From assembly GCA_026984935.1 (NCBI GenBank), contig JALSRD010000054.1, positions 1-57,179 of the forward strand: DNA of 57,179 bases, read 5' to 3'. The notes below the pieces were generated by a model. The model was not told where the DNA came from and did no database searches. It was given only the letters and a program-made list of their open reading frames with translations. The stretch's first letter is position 1. Each line of letters starts with the position of its first letter. Of this stretch, positions 42,811 through 51,809 are shown piece by piece. Origin of the DNA: Desulfobacterales bacterium. GTDB taxonomy: Bacteria; Desulfobacterota; Desulfobacteria; Desulfobacterales; JALSRD01. Made by a program: the position numbers and the translations under genes.

Positions 42811-43952
42811 GTGACACCCAGTTTGATCGGATCGGGCAGGGCGGCCGGAAATTCCCGTGGCCGCACTCCCTGTGGACATTGTACAGCGGCCGGCCGCGAT
42901 GGTTGCCCCTGGCTTTGCTGAAGCTCAAAAAAAACTCCCAGAAGTTGGGGGTCGAACATCCTGCCGGCGCAGGAAGCCATCACCGACAGGGCCCTGTGCA
43001 CCGGCCAGGCCGGCTTGTAGGGGCGCTCGTGCACCAGTGCGTCGTAGACGTCGGCGATGGTGACGATCCTTGCGGCCAGTGGAATCGACTCACCGGAAAG
43101 GCCGTCCGGATACCCGCTGCCGTCCCAGCACTCGTGGTGATGGCGTGCAATCTGGCGGGCGATGCGGTAGAAGGGTTTGCGGCCGAGAATCTTCTCGCCG
43201 GCGATGGTGTGCGTTTTCATGATTTCGAATTCGTGCCGGCTGAGGGGGCCCTCTTTTTTCAAAATGGCGTCGGGAATGTGGATTTTTCCGACATCGTGCA
43301 GGATGCTGCCGAAACTGATGGCTTCGGCCTGCGCTTCGGAAAGCCCCTGCGCGCGGCTGAGAGCGTAAGTCTGGCGCTGGATCCTGCGGATATGGTCACC
43401 GGTGACATCATCCTTGGCTTCTGAAGCCAAAGCCAGCATGAAAACTCCTTCCCGCACCGCATCCTCCAGTTGCTCTGTGCGGGTTTTCACCAGAGATTCG
43501 AGGTTGTCGTTGATGGTTTTCAGCTCTTCATTCTGCTGGCGCGTCAGCTCCTGCAGGCGACGGTTTTCCTCCAGCAGGCCGTGGTGCTCGAAAGCCCGGC
43601 GGATGGTTCCCTTGAGGGCGGTGTCGCTCCAGGGCTTGGGCAGGTATTCAAAGATCCGGCCGCGCTTGATGGCCGCCATGGCGTTTTCCAGGCTGGCGTG
43701 GGCGGTGATTAGGATCCTGACGATAGCGGGATCGTGGGCGGCCACCTTTTCCAGAAAGGTGATGCCGTCCATGTCCGGCATCATGTGGTCGGAGATGGTG
43801 ACGCAGATGTCGTGGTTGGCCAGGAGGTCCAGGGCCCGGCCCGCCGATGTCGCCGTCAACAACCGGTAATCCTCTCTTCTGAGCAGTCGTTTGATGCTGC
43901 TCAGCACGTGGGGTTCGTCATCGACGATGAGCAGTGTCTGGTTTCGGTTCAT
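42807..43952 (-). CDS. HD-GYP response regulator (RpfG-like c-di-GMP phosphodiesterase)
   Basis: A 381-residue protein. The receiver carries Asp in TISDHMMPD and the Lys in LPKPWSD. A coiled linker (about 125-180) leads to a complete HD-GYP domain with SILHDVGKIHIPD, HTIAGEKIL, ARHHHECWDGSGYPDGLSG and VTIADVYDAL. All metal ligands of the trinuclear/dinuclear site and the GYP motif are present, so it should hydrolyse c-di-GMP. ATG 43952 overlaps the kinase stop by 4 bases. The kinase is its likely phosphodonor. Confidence 0.94.
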   Translation of the reverse strand: MNRNQTLLIVDDEPHVLSSIKRLLRREDYRLLTATSAGRALDLLANHDICVTISDHMMPDMDGITFLEKVAAHDPAIVRILITAHASLENAMAAIKRGRIFEYLPKPWSDTALKGTIRRAFEHHGLLEENRRLQELTRQQNEELKTINDNLESLVKTRTEQLEDAVREGVFMLALASEAKDDVTGDHIRRIQRQTYALSRAQGLSEAQAEAISFGSILHDVGKIHIPDAILKKEGPLSRHEFEIMKTHTIAGEKILGRKPFYRIARQIARHHHECWDGSGYPDGLSGESIPLAARIVTIADVYDALVHERPYKPAWPVHRALSVMASCAGRMFDPQLLGVFFELQQSQGQPSRPAAVQCPQGVRPREFPAALPDPIKLGVT

Positions 43953-44896
43953 GGAGGACTTCCCGTCCCGGAGCCTGCCGGCAGACAGTCGGGGGCAGGG
44001 TTCAGCGGGATGCTGATGGTAAAAGTGGTCCCCTTTCCCGGTGTGCTGTCCACCGCGATGCTTCCGCCGTGACTCTTGACGATGCGGTAAGCCACGCTCA
44101 GGCCCAGCCCGGTACCGCGGCCCACGGGTTTGGTGGTGTAAAAGGGTTCGAAGATTCTCGAAATCTCCTCTTCCAAAATGCCTTTGCCCGTATCGCTGAT
44201 GGTGATGACCACCTGGTCTTTTTCGTGGCGCGTGGTGATGCGGATCGTACCCTGATCCTCGATGGCCTGGGCGGCATTGACCAGGATGTTCATGAAAACC
44301 TGGTTGAGGCGCTGGGGATAACACATGACCGGCGGCAGGGGCTTCAGGTCCTTGACCACCCTGGTTTTGTACTTGAGTTCGTTCCAGACGATGTTGAGGG
44401 TGCTTTCGATGCCGGCATTGATATCGGCGGTTTCACGCTCCTCGCCGTCCAGGTGGGCGAACTTTTTTAAATCGGAAATGATGCGCACCACGCGGTCTAT
44501 GCCTTCGCGGGATTCGGTGATGACGCTGGGGTAGTCTTCCATGATTGCGTCCAGGTCCACCCGTGCCTTGAGGCGCTCGAGGGATTCCAGTCTGTCGCCG
44601 GCATCTTTTTGCAGGGCGGTACGGCTTTCGCACAAATATCGCACCATGCTTTCGTATGCCTGCAGCACGGCAGTAAGGTCCCTGCGGTAGTCATCGATGG
44701 TGTTCAGGTTGCTGCGCACGTAGCCGATGGGGTTATTGATTTCATGGGCCACACCCGCCGCCAGCTGGCCGATGGCCGCCAGCTTCTCGGTCTGCAGCCA
44801 ACGCGACGGATCGTCGGTCGCAGTGCACAGTGCACCGTCACCACCGGGGAGACGGGTATCTGCCACAGTGCCGCTTGTGCTGCTGTTATCAGCCAT
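43949..44896 (-). CDS. Soluble sensor histidine kinase
   Basis: A 315-residue kinase without transmembrane segments or a clear sensor domain. After about 35 unstructured residues comes HisKA-like QLAAGVAHEINNPIGYVRSN, with a long insert (about 60-160, helical) before the HATPase domain (NILVNAAQAI, DTGKGIL, GTGLGLSVAYRIVKSHGG). The insert is longer than the normal dimerisation hairpin. It heads the four-gene chain with HD-GYP, HDOD and REC-PAS genes, all joined by overlaps or 5-base gaps. Input signal is unknown and may come through a partner protein. Confidence 0.9.
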   Translation of the reverse strand: MADNSSTSGTVADTRLPGGDGALCTATDDPSRWLQTEKLAAIGQLAAGVAHEINNPIGYVRSNLNTIDDYRRDLTAVLQAYESMVRYLCESRTALQKDAGDRLESLERLKARVDLDAIMEDYPSVITESREGIDRVVRIISDLKKFAHLDGEERETADINAGIESTLNIVWNELKYKTRVVKDLKPLPPVMCYPQRLNQVFMNILVNAAQAIEDQGTIRITTRHEKDQVVITISDTGKGILEEEISRIFEPFYTTKPVGRGTGLGLSVAYRIVKSHGGSIAVDSTPGKGTTFTISIPLNPAPDCLPAGSGTGSPP

Positions 44897-45290
44897 TTTC
44901 GTGCCCTGTTGCCGGGTGGATGAATGTACGCCCTCCTGTCACGCACAACGTGCAAGAGGCTCGATTCAAGAAGTCTGTTTCTGGCTATCGGCAAACGCAC
45001 ACAAATCTTTAGGCAGAACTGCCTTCCGGCGGCATGCAAAATCACCGGCGTCACCAGCGGTGTGCCAAAGGCCCTTCGGACTTTTACTGATTGTAAAACG
45101 CTGATTGAAAACGGGTTTCTTTGACACCAGCCGCGGGCTGTGGTATTGTCGCCGCTCGATTTCCCCGGGGCGTATTCAAGACAGGCGGCGGATGGACTTT
45201 GGCGGCAGGGGGCAACCGGAGCACGCTCGGGCTTTTGCATGCCCCCGATTTTCAATATGCGGCAGATTCGGCATAGATGGACGGGTGACG
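44897..45290. other. 394-bp divergent spacer
   Basis: No gene is evident between the minus-strand kinase and the plus-strand membrane fusion protein. A frame continuous with the latter extends back to 45105 but has no protein-like content before ATG 45291 and includes the promoter. The spacer holds the plus-strand promoter at 45121-45149. I could not place a clear promoter for the kinase operon. Confidence 0.6.
45121..45149 (+). promoter_or_regulatory. Sigma-70 promoter with palindrome in its spacer
   Basis: Perfect TTGACA (45121-45126), a 17-base spacer, then TATTGT (45144-45149, four of six). The spacer contains the dyad CAGCC-GCG-GGCTG (45128-45140), flanked by partially symmetric bases (AC...GT). 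A repressor or a MerR/TetR-like regulator could bind there. The promoter would drive the ABC exporter operon starting at 45291. Confidence 0.6.
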
Positions 45291-46340
45291 ATGAAAAAGG
45301 GACTTGTTTTTGTGGTCGTGCTGGCGGCGGTGCTGGCCATCGGCGGCGCCTGGGTCTGGAAGTACGGTCGGACTGCGGTTCCGGCCGATGAGCTGGTGCT
45401 GTACGGTAATGTGGATATCCGCCAGGTGGAGCTGGCCTTCAACGACAGCGAACGCATTGCCGATCTGCTGGTCAAAGAGGGGGACCGCATCCGGAAGGGC
45501 CAGCTGCTGGCAGAGCTCGAGACGGAACGTTTCGAGCTTGCCGTTGCACGCGAAAAAGCGCTGGTCGACACTCAGCGGCAGAAAGTCGCCCGTCTCGAAG
45601 CGGGGACACGACCCGAGGAGATTCGCAAGGCCAGAGCAGATGTAGCTGCCGCGGAAGCTGCGCTGGACGATGCGGAAAGGACCTACCGGCGGATCAAAAG
45701 TCTGATCCCCCAGCACGCGGTAGCGGTACAGAACCTGGATGATGCCCGGGCCGCAGAAAACTCGGCGCGGGCACGACTGAATGCCACCAGGGCATTGTTG
45801 GACCTGGCGCTGGCCGGCCCGCGCAAGGAGGATATTGCCGCCGCCAAAGCGCTGCTGAAACGCGATGAAGCACAGCTTGCACTGGCGCGGCGTGATCTGA
45901 AGAACGCACGCCTGTATGCGCCCGGCGCAGGCGTCATTCAGGACCGGGTGCTTGAAGTCGGTGACATGGCTTTTCCGCAAAAACCGGTCTTTACCGTTGC
46001 CCTGACAGACCCTTTGTGGGTGCGGGCCTATGTGTCGGAACCGAATCTGGGAAAAATTCGACCCGGCATGCAGGCACAGGTAACCACCGACAGTTTCCCC
46101 GGCAAACGCTATGCCGGCTGGATCGGCTTTATCTCGCCCACCGCCGAATTTACCCCCAAACCGGTGGAAACCCCGGAACTGCGTACCCGCCTGGTATACC
46201 AGGTACGCGTTTTCGTAAAAAATCCGGCAGGGGAATTGCGCCTCGGCATGCCGGCCACTGTTCGAATACAGCTCGGCCGGCGGCGGCCGGGAAAAGACCG
46301 GTCTCCCACATCTGATTCGGGTGAAAGCGCCGCATCCTGA
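45291..46340 (+). CDS. Membrane fusion (HlyD/YbhG-like) subunit of an ABC exporter
   Basis: A 349-residue periplasmic adaptor. The N-terminal anchor or signal is LVFVVVLAAVLAIGGAWVW. A split lipoyl/barrel-sandwich domain (VKEGDRIRKGQLLAELE, LYAPGAGVIQDRVLEVGD) flanks a long alpha-hairpin of about 130 residues (TYRRIKSLIPQHAVAVQNLDDA), and a beta-barrel follows (PLWVRAYVSEPNLGKIRPG). This matches YbhG/YhiI-type adaptors that link ABC pumps to TolC-like outer-membrane channels. ATG 45291 begins the operon. The stop overlaps the ATPase start by one base. No TolC gene is in the window. Confidence 0.92.
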   Translation: MKKGLVFVVVLAAVLAIGGAWVWKYGRTAVPADELVLYGNVDIRQVELAFNDSERIADLLVKEGDRIRKGQLLAELETERFELAVAREKALVDTQRQKVARLEAGTRPEEIRKARADVAAAEAALDDAERTYRRIKSLIPQHAVAVQNLDDARAAENSARARLNATRALLDLALAGPRKEDIAAAKALLKRDEAQLALARRDLKNARLYAPGAGVIQDRVLEVGDMAFPQKPVFTVALTDPLWVRAYVSEPNLGKIRPGMQAQVTTDSFPGKRYAGWIGFISPTAEFTPKPVETPELRTRLVYQVRVFVKNPAGELRLGMPATVRIQLGRRRPGKDRSPTSDSGESAAS

Positions 46341-48142
46341 TGGCACCTGCAGCTGCTGGAGACGTCTGCACAGACCGTGTTGTCAGTGACCGGGCGGTTC
46401 TCACCTTCCGGTCGATTCGACGGAGCTTTCGTTCCGGAAAGCGGTGCGTCGAGGCGCTCAAGGATATCAGCCTGCGGCTGCTGCCGGGGAAGGTGACGGG
46501 ACTGATCGGCCCTGACGGGTCCGGTAAAACCACCCTCATGCGCACGGCCGCCGGGCTGTTGCCGCCGGATTCCGGGCAGGGCCGTGTGCTGGGCATGGAC
46601 ATCGTGCGCCATGCCCCGGCGGTCCAGGCGGCCGTCGGGTACATGCCCCAGCGGTTCGGGCTGTACGAAGACCTGACGGTGCAGGAGAACCTCGACCTTT
46701 ATGCCGACCTGCAGGGAGTACCCGGGAAACTGCGTCCCGAACGCTATCGTGAATTGATGCATATGACCGGATTGGAAGCCTTCGGCAGACGCCCCGCCGG
46801 CCGGCTTTCCGGCGGTATGAAGCAGAAGCTGGGCCTGGCCTGCACGCTGGTGCATCCGCCGCCGCTGCTGCTGCTGGATGAACCGACCGTGGGTGTCGAT
46901 CCGGTGTCGCGTCGTGAACTCTGGCAGATCGTCGACCGTTTTGTCCGCGAAGAGGGGACCACCGTGCTGCTGAGCACCGCCTACCTGGACGAGGCCGAAC
47001 GCTGCAGCGAGGTCATCCTGCTCTACGACGGCGAACTGCTCGGCCAGGGCCCCCCGGCAGGTTTCTGCGATCACCTGGAGGGGCGCACTTTTGTCATGCG
47101 GGTGCCCGGCATGCACCCCCGTGATCTGCAGGCAAAACTGGCCGCCCTACCCGCAGTGAACGATGCAGTGATTCATGGCGATGGCGTGCGGCTGCTGCTG
47201 GCACCGCAGATGTCGGCTGCGGCGGACAAACTGCTGCCCGGTGTCGTGGCCGAGCTGCAGGCGGTGCCCCCGCGCTTTGAAGACGGCTTCGTGGCCCTGC
47301 TGAACCAACGCCGGCGGCAGGCCAACCGCCCGCCGGTGGTGCTGCAGCCGGTTTCCGGCGCCAGGGAAACCGGGGGCAAATCCGATGGCCATGCCATCGA
47401 AGTCCGCGATGTGCAGCGCCGTTTCGGTAATTTTTTTGCGGTCAAAAAGGTGAATTTTTTCGTGAAGACAGGCGAGGTGTTCGGCCTGCTGGGAGCCAAC
47501 GGCGCCGGCAAGACCACGACGTTTCGCATGCTCTGCGGTCTGCTGCCGCCCAGTGCCGGTAAGCTGTATGTCGCCGGAGTGGATGTGCGCCGTACGGCGG
47601 CGGCCGCACGGGCGAAAATCGGCTATATGTCACAAAAATTTTCGCTTTACGGCAGCCTCAGCGTGGCGCAGAATCTGCAGTTTTTCAGCAGTGCCTACGG
47701 CCTCAAGGGCCGCCGCAGATCTGAACGTATTGCGTGGGCGTTCCAGGAATTCGAGCTTGCGCCGGTGGCCGACGCGGTCAGTGCGACCCTGCCGCTGGGC
47801 TACAAACAGCGCCTGGCCCTGGCCTGTGCGCTGATGCATCAGCCGGACATCCTGTTTCTGGATGAGCCCACCTCCGGTGTGGATCCCCTGGCGCGCCGCG
47901 AGTTCTGGCAGCGGATCAACCTCCTGGCCGCCCGGCAGGTGACGGTGATGGTCACCACCCATTTCATGGAAGAAGCCGAGTATTGCGACCGCCTGGCCAT
48001 CATGGTGGCCGGCGAAATCCTGGCGTTGGGAACCCCCTCGGCCGTCAAACGACGGGCACGTTCCGATGGCTGCCGCAAACCGACCATGGAAGATGCCTTC
48101 ATCCATGTCATCCAGTCGCGGGAGATGAGGCCGGGGATATGA
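46340..48142 (+). CDS. ABC exporter ATPase with two nucleotide-binding domains (YbhF-like)
   Basis: A 600-residue protein with two fused ATPase domains. NBD1 has Walker A GPDGSGKTT, signature LSGGMKQKL and Walker B LLLLDEPTVGVDP. NBD2, starting near residue 350, has GANGAGKTT, a modified signature LPLGYKQRL and FLDEPTSGVDP. The degenerate second signature is also known in YbhF. It powers export by the two permeases encoded downstream. The genes overlap at both ends (TGATG and ATATGA), so the operon is tightly coupled. Substrate is unknown; E. coli YbhFSR has been tied to drug and cation efflux. Confidence 0.94.
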   Translation: MAPAAAGDVCTDRVVSDRAVLTFRSIRRSFRSGKRCVEALKDISLRLLPGKVTGLIGPDGSGKTTLMRTAAGLLPPDSGQGRVLGMDIVRHAPAVQAAVGYMPQRFGLYEDLTVQENLDLYADLQGVPGKLRPERYRELMHMTGLEAFGRRPAGRLSGGMKQKLGLACTLVHPPPLLLLDEPTVGVDPVSRRELWQIVDRFVREEGTTVLLSTAYLDEAERCSEVILLYDGELLGQGPPAGFCDHLEGRTFVMRVPGMHPRDLQAKLAALPAVNDAVIHGDGVRLLLAPQMSAAADKLLPGVVAELQAVPPRFEDGFVALLNQRRRQANRPPVVLQPVSGARETGGKSDGHAIEVRDVQRRFGNFFAVKKVNFFVKTGEVFGLLGANGAGKTTTFRMLCGLLPPSAGKLYVAGVDVRRTAAAARAKIGYMSQKFSLYGSLSVAQNLQFFSSAYGLKGRRRSERIAWAFQEFELAPVADAVSATLPLGYKQRLALACALMHQPDILFLDEPTSGVDPLARREFWQRINLLAARQVTVMVTTHFMEEAEYCDRLAIMVAGEILALGTPSAVKRRARSDGCRKPTMEDAFIHVIQSREMRPGI

Positions 48143-49305
48143 CTGCAGGTGGCCGCCAGACCGATTCCACCCGGCTGCCGGACGCCGTCCGGGTCCTGAT
48201 GCGCCTGCGCGGCCTGATCCGCAAGGAATTTCTGCAGGCGCTGCGCGATCCCAGCAGCCTGGGTATCGCTTTCGTGCTGCCCGTGGTGCTGCTGCTGATT
48301 TTCGGGTACGGTGTGTCCCTGGATGCCGAACAAGTGCCGGTGGCCCTGGTGATTGAAAAGGCCACGCCGGAGGCTGCCGGCTTCTGTGGCGCCTTTGCGC
48401 ATTCCCGCTATTTCAAGCCGGTTTACCTGCACGGGATGCACGCTGCCCTGCAGGCCCTGGCGACCCACCGTATCCAGGCCATTGTCCACCTGCGTCAGGA
48501 TTTTTCCCGGAAGCTGCACGCCTTCAACTCCGCCGCCATCCAGCTGGTCGTAAACGGCGTCGACGCGAATACCGCCCGCATCATCGAAGGGTACGTGGAA
48601 GGCGTGTACGGCAACTGGCTGCAAAGCCATGCCGCGGACCGGGGTCTGGCCCTGAAAATTCCGGTACGCATCGAACAGCGCATCTGGTTCAACAGCAATA
48701 TGCGCAGCCGCAATTTTCTGGTGCCCGGACTGGTGGCGGTGATCATGACGCTGATCGGCGCGCTGCTGACTGCTTTGCTGATGGCGCGGGAGTGGGAGCG
48801 CGGCACCATGGAAGCCCTGATGGTCACCCCCGTGAGCGTGCATGAAATTCTGGTCGGGAAAATCGTACCTTACTTTATCCTGGGCATGGGCGGCATGGCC
48901 CTGTCCGTGATCATGGCGGTCTGGCAGTTCGACGTTCCGCTGCGCGGCTCCGCATGGGTTCTTTTCCTGGCCACAGCCCTTTTTCTGCTGACCGCGCTGG
49001 GAATGGGCCTGCTGATTTCGACTGCGGCCCGAAACCAGTTCGTTGCCGGCCAGGTGGCCATCATCACCACTTTTCTGCCGGCCTTTATCCTCTCCGGGTT
49101 CATTTTCGACATCGGCAGCATACCGCCGGCCATCCGGGCCATGACCTATCTCATTCCGGCACGCTATTTCGTCGCCATCCTGCAGACCGTGTTTCTGGCG
49201 GGAGATGTCTGGCCGGTCATTTTGCCCAACTGCCTGGCCCTGGCCGTCATGGGGGGGATTTTCATCGGTACAACCCGCTTAAAGACCCATAAGCGCTTGG
49301 ACTAG
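48139..49305 (+). CDS. ABC-2 type permease (YbhS-like)
   Basis: A 388-residue integral membrane protein with the ABC-2 layout. TM1 lies near residues 40-60 (LGIAFVLPVVLLLIFGYGVS), then a periplasmic domain of about 140 residues, then five more helices. The ABC-2 signature region includes FLVPGLVAVIMTLIGALLT, EWERGTMEALMVTPV and FILSGFIFDIGSIPPA. ATG 48139 overlaps the ATPase stop by 4 bases. It forms a heteromeric pore with the next gene product. Confidence 0.92.
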   Translation: MTAGGRQTDSTRLPDAVRVLMRLRGLIRKEFLQALRDPSSLGIAFVLPVVLLLIFGYGVSLDAEQVPVALVIEKATPEAAGFCGAFAHSRYFKPVYLHGMHAALQALATHRIQAIVHLRQDFSRKLHAFNSAAIQLVVNGVDANTARIIEGYVEGVYGNWLQSHAADRGLALKIPVRIEQRIWFNSNMRSRNFLVPGLVAVIMTLIGALLTALLMAREWERGTMEALMVTPVSVHEILVGKIVPYFILGMGGMALSVIMAVWQFDVPLRGSAWVLFLATALFLLTALGMGLLISTAARNQFVAGQVAIITTFLPAFILSGFIFDIGSIPPAIRAMTYLIPARYFVAILQTVFLAGDVWPVILPNCLALAVMGGIFIGTTRLKTHKRLD

Positions 49306-49314
49306 GAGATGCCC

Positions 49315-50424
49315 ATGATTTCGCGCATCATCGCCCTGGTCATCAAAGAGTTTCTGGCGCTGCTCAAGGATCCCAAGAGCCGCTTTGTGATCATCGGCCC
49401 GCCGGTCGCCCAGCTGATCGTTTTCGGCTATGCGGCCACCTATGACCTCACCCATGTACCCTATGCGATATACAACGAAAGCCCCTGTGCAGAGGCCCGC
49501 GCGTTGGCAGCACGCTTTCGTGGTTCGACGAATTTCAGCGAGGTTGCACGTATCACCCGCGACGGACAGATTGCGCCGCTGATCGACAACCGAAAGGTTC
49601 TGCTGGTGGTGCACATCGGCCCCCGCTTTGGCCGTGACCTGCAGCAACGCGCCGATGCCCGCGTGCAGATTATCCTCGACGGCCGCGATTCCAACACGGC
49701 CCTGCTGGCCATGGGATATGTCCGCAAGATCGTTAACGACTTCAATCTGAAGTGGGCCACACAGCACGGGCTGCCCAGACCGTTCGCCCGTCTGGTGGTG
49801 CGTTCGTGGTTCAATCCGAACCTGCTCAGCCGCTGGTTTATCGTGCCGGGGATCGTGGGGCTGCTGACCCTGGTGGTGACTATGCTGGTCACGGCTCTCT
49901 CCGTGGCCCGCGAACGTGAGCAGGGTACGTTCGACCAGTTGCTTGTCACCCCTTACCGGCCTTGGGAGATCCTGATCGCCAAAGCCGTGCCGGGCTTTGC
50001 CATCGGTATGCTGGAAGCGACCCTGATTATCCTGGTGGCGATTTTCTGGTTTCAGGTGCCGTTGATGGGAAGTCTGCCGGCCCTGTATACCGGCCTTTTC
50101 CTGTTCCTGCTTTCGGGCATCGGTGTCGGGCTGATGATCTCCTCGCTGTCGGTTACCCAGCAGCAGGGACTGCTGGGGGCCTTCATGTTCCTGGTTCCGG
50201 CCATCATCCTCTCCGGTTTCGCCACCCCGATTCTCAACATGCCGCCGATCGTGCAGAAAATAACGCTGGTCAATCCCATGCGCTACTTCATGGTGATCGT
50301 ACGCGGCGTTTTCCTGGAGGGCACACCGTTTCACCTGCTCGTCAGCCAGTTCTGGCCGCTGGCCGTCATCGGGATCGCCGCTTTGGCCGTTGCGGCCTGG
50401 CTTTTTCGCCGCCGCCTGTACTGA
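49315..50424 (+). CDS. ABC-2 type permease (YbhR-like)
   Basis: A 369-residue membrane protein homologous in layout to the preceding permease. TM1 is near residues 25-43 (GPPVAQLIVFGYAATY), followed by a periplasmic domain and a C-terminal helix bundle with FIVPGIVGLLTLVVTMLVT, EREQGTFDQLLVTPYRPWE and IILSGFATPILNMPP. I chose ATG 49315 (MISRII) because AGGAG lies six bases upstream. The earlier ATG 49309 would sit directly on that site. It is the last gene of the exporter operon, and a CGGGGC/GCCCCG hairpin at 50439-50454 follows without a T-tract. Confidence 0.92.
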   Translation: MISRIIALVIKEFLALLKDPKSRFVIIGPPVAQLIVFGYAATYDLTHVPYAIYNESPCAEARALAARFRGSTNFSEVARITRDGQIAPLIDNRKVLLVVHIGPRFGRDLQQRADARVQIILDGRDSNTALLAMGYVRKIVNDFNLKWATQHGLPRPFARLVVRSWFNPNLLSRWFIVPGIVGLLTLVVTMLVTALSVAREREQGTFDQLLVTPYRPWEILIAKAVPGFAIGMLEATLIILVAIFWFQVPLMGSLPALYTGLFLFLLSGIGVGLMISSLSVTQQQGLLGAFMFLVPAIILSGFATPILNMPPIVQKITLVNPMRYFMVIVRGVFLEGTPFHLLVSQFWPLAVIGIAALAVAAWLFRRRLY

Positions 50425-50438
50425 CGGGCCAAATACGG

Positions 50439-50454
50439 CGGGGCCAATGCCCCG
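50439..50454 (+). terminator. Small GC hairpin after the ABC operon
   Basis: CGGGGC and GCCCCG flank a CAAT loop 15 bases after the permease stop. No T-run follows, so it is at best a weak or factor-dependent terminator. Confidence 0.3.
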
Positions 50455-50557
50455 GGACGCAATTGGCCGGCGGCGATGTTGCCGCGGCTTGTGTTTTGTT
50501 GCGTGAAGTGGCATTCTGAAGATCACCGCATCTGAACCCGGCGAAAGGAGCCGCGAC

Positions 50558-51679
50558 ATGCCCGATCTGTTCGAGTCCACGACGATCAATGGAATGACCC
50601 TCGAAAACCGTTTCGTGCGTTCGGCCACCTGGGAAGCCATGGCGGCAGAAGACGGTACGGTAACCCCTGAACTTTGCAATTTTGTAGCGCAGCTGGCCGC
50701 AGGGTCGGTGGGCCTGATTATTTCGGGACATGCCTACGTATCGCCGGAGGGACGGGCCGGGATCCGCCAGATGGGCGCTGACCGCAAGGCGTGCATTGCC
50801 GGCCTGGCCGAAATGGCGGCGGCCGTGCATGCGGCGGGCGGAAAGATCGTTTTGCAGCTGGCGCACGCCGGCTGTCAGGCGCCGGCTGAGCTGACCGGGC
50901 TGGACGTCATCGGCCCGTCGGCATTTCAAAGCCCAACGGGAATAACGGCACGCGCCATGACCGCCGATGAAATTGCCGACACCATCGAGGCTTTCGGCAA
51001 GGCTGCCCGGCGCGCCCGGGAGGCCGGCTTCGACGGGGTGCAGATCCATGCCGCCCACGGCTATCTGCTCAGCCAGTTCCTCTCGCCGTTTTTCAACAAG
51101 CGCGATGACGATTTCGGCGGCAGCCCCGACAATCGCTTTCGCATAATACTCGAGGTGTTAGAGAGCATTCGGCATCATACGGGGCCGGATTACCCGGTGT
51201 TGATCAAGATCAACTCCGAGGATTTCCTGGAAGGCGGGTTCAGCCAGGATGACATGCTGGCACTGGCCAAGCGCCTGCAGATGTCCGGTATCGACGCCAT
51301 TGAACTGTCCGGCGGCACGGGGCTTTCCGGAAAATACACGCCCGTGCGCAGCGGCGATCCCAAGAGTGCAAAAGACGAGGCCTTCTACCGCCGGGCCGCT
51401 GAGCGCTGCCGGGACGCCATCGAGGTGCCCCTGATCATGGTGGGTGGAATCCGCTCGCTGGAGGTGGCCGAAGCTCTGGTTAAAGACCGCTTGGCGGACT
51501 ACATCGCGCTGTCTCGCCCCTTGATCTGCGAGCCCGATCTGATCCGGCGCTGGCGGGCCGGCGACCGCCGGCGCTCCCGCTGCCTGTCGGACAACCTGTG
51601 CTTCAAGCCGGCGCTGCGCGGCGAGGGGATCTACTGCGTGACCGAAGCGTTGCGCAAAACAGAAACGCCCGGTCATTAA
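50558..51679 (+). CDS. NADH:flavin oxidoreductase (old yellow enzyme family)
   Basis: A 373-residue FMN-dependent TIM-barrel oxidoreductase. Family segments are LENRFVRSATWEAMA at the N-terminus, LQLAHAGCQ, the catalytic region IHAAHGYLLSQFLSPFFNKRDD followed by FGGSPDNRFR, and a C-terminal phosphate site near MVGGIRSLEVAEALV, then ALSRPLICEPDL. It probably reduces an activated C=C or related bond. It lacks the Fe-S and NAD domains of 2,4-dienoyl-CoA reductase. GAAAGGAG precedes ATG 50558. It stands alone between the ABC operon and a lipoprotein gene. Confidence 0.92.
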   Translation: MPDLFESTTINGMTLENRFVRSATWEAMAAEDGTVTPELCNFVAQLAAGSVGLIISGHAYVSPEGRAGIRQMGADRKACIAGLAEMAAAVHAAGGKIVLQLAHAGCQAPAELTGLDVIGPSAFQSPTGITARAMTADEIADTIEAFGKAARRAREAGFDGVQIHAAHGYLLSQFLSPFFNKRDDDFGGSPDNRFRIILEVLESIRHHTGPDYPVLIKINSEDFLEGGFSQDDMLALAKRLQMSGIDAIELSGGTGLSGKYTPVRSGDPKSAKDEAFYRRAAERCRDAIEVPLIMVGGIRSLEVAEALVKDRLADYIALSRPLICEPDLIRRWRAGDRRRSRCLSDNLCFKPALRGEGIYCVTEALRKTETPGH

Positions 51680-51809
51680 CCTATGTATCTGCAGCTCGGT
51701 ATCGACAAGCCTGTTCCGGTGGCAAAGCTTCCCGCCGCCCGTATTGTTGGGGCTGCGGCTTGTGATGCCCGGGAAGCCGCCGGCCGATGAAAACCACGGC
51801 GGCAGGGAG

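Noticed and set aside
45105-45290. N-terminal extension of the membrane fusion protein
   Set aside because: It would include the promoter region and put about 60 odd residues before the natural membrane anchor.
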